Origin: CAZUDI01 sp964618975
GTDB taxonomy: Bacteria; Desulfobacterota; Desulfomonilia; UBA1062
Direction of reading: 5' to 3'
NCBI GenBank assembly: GCA_964618975.1
Contig: CAZUDI010000068.1
Coordinates: forward strand, 1-19,818
DNA length: 19,818 nucleotides
Below the pieces are notes generated by a model, which had not been told where the DNA came from, searched no databases, and saw nothing but the letters and a program-made list of their open reading frames with translations. Position 1 is the first letter of the stretch; every line of letters begins with the position of its first letter. The position numbers were made by a program, and so were the translations under genes. Below are positions 19,728 through 19,818 of the stretch, in pieces.

Positions 19728-19818
19728 ATGCCATCCAAGGCGAGCCTGGAGCGCGTCCTGTGGTTTCACGACCAGGTCAGGGCCGGGGCCTGCCCCAACA
19801 CCACCAGCCTTAGGCAGC
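19728..19818 (+). CDS. Start of a probable WYL-domain (YafY-type) transcriptional regulator, partial
   Basis: GGGAGGGG lies just before the ATG at 19728. The 30 codons to the window edge encode MPSKASLERVLWFHDQVRAG and then ACPNTTSLRQ. This matches the first helix of HTH regulators with WYL domains (pattern ER-LLW-x-IRAG-x-YPN-x-x-x-LA). Such proteins are ligand-responsive DNA-binding regulators. The gene is divergent from the PAS-LuxR gene across a 340-bp region with a large palindrome. The call rests on a short stretch. Confidence 0.6.
   Translation, partial: MPSKASLERVLWFHDQVRAGACPNTTSLRQ

Overview
The window is GC-rich, Gram-negative bacterial DNA that reads most like an anaerobic deltaproteobacterium (Desulfobacterota). 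The lineage is inferred from gene content: a tungsten-type aldehyde:ferredoxin oxidoreductase, a Mop-type molybdate/tungstate-binding protein, a PEP-CTERM surface protein, Fe-S/FAD oxidoreductases and sigma-54 promoters. No rRNA or other phylogenetic marker is present.

Layout. (1) 1-601 (-): 5' part of an Fe-S flavoprotein gene, open to the window edge and carrying two GC-rich palindromes. (2) 883-2388 (+): exported protein of unknown function, convergent with a small Mop-domain protein (2450-2659, -). (3) 2937-5651 (-): large MalT-like LuxR-family ATPase regulator. (4) 6180-7238 (+): putative lipoprotein. (5) 7460-8440 (-): WrbA-like flavoprotein, then a decayed fragment of a second MalT-like regulator that keeps a promoter-like sequence. 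(6) 8610-9236 (-): PEP-CTERM protein behind a sigma-54-type promoter. (7) 9948-14306 (+): sigma-54-type promoter followed by geranylgeranyl-reductase-family flavoprotein, Fe-S/FAD/NAD(P) oxidoreductase, and a second geranylgeranyl-reductase-family flavoprotein. (8) 19387-14547 (-): PAS-LuxR regulator, iron alcohol dehydrogenase, aldehyde:ferredoxin oxidoreductase, small membrane protein. (9) 19728-end (+): start of a probable WYL-type regulator.

How the genes may work together. In the plus-strand operon the Fe-S flavoprotein could pass electrons from NAD(P)H or ferredoxin to the two flanking reductases, which would saturate isoprenoid double bonds. In the minus-strand cluster the alcohol dehydrogenase and aldehyde oxidoreductase could interconvert alcohol, aldehyde and acid, coupling NAD(H) and ferredoxin under the PAS-LuxR regulator. 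The Mop protein could serve tungsten or molybdenum homeostasis for the aldehyde oxidoreductase. These links are inferred from gene order and family knowledge.

Most notable: a 738-bp base-identical tract shared by the two reductase genes; two strong sigma-54 promoters; a possible Cys-Gln thioester domain in the PEP-CTERM protein; and a same-orientation family of about 85-bp intergenic repeats whose stems appear to be maintained by compensating changes.
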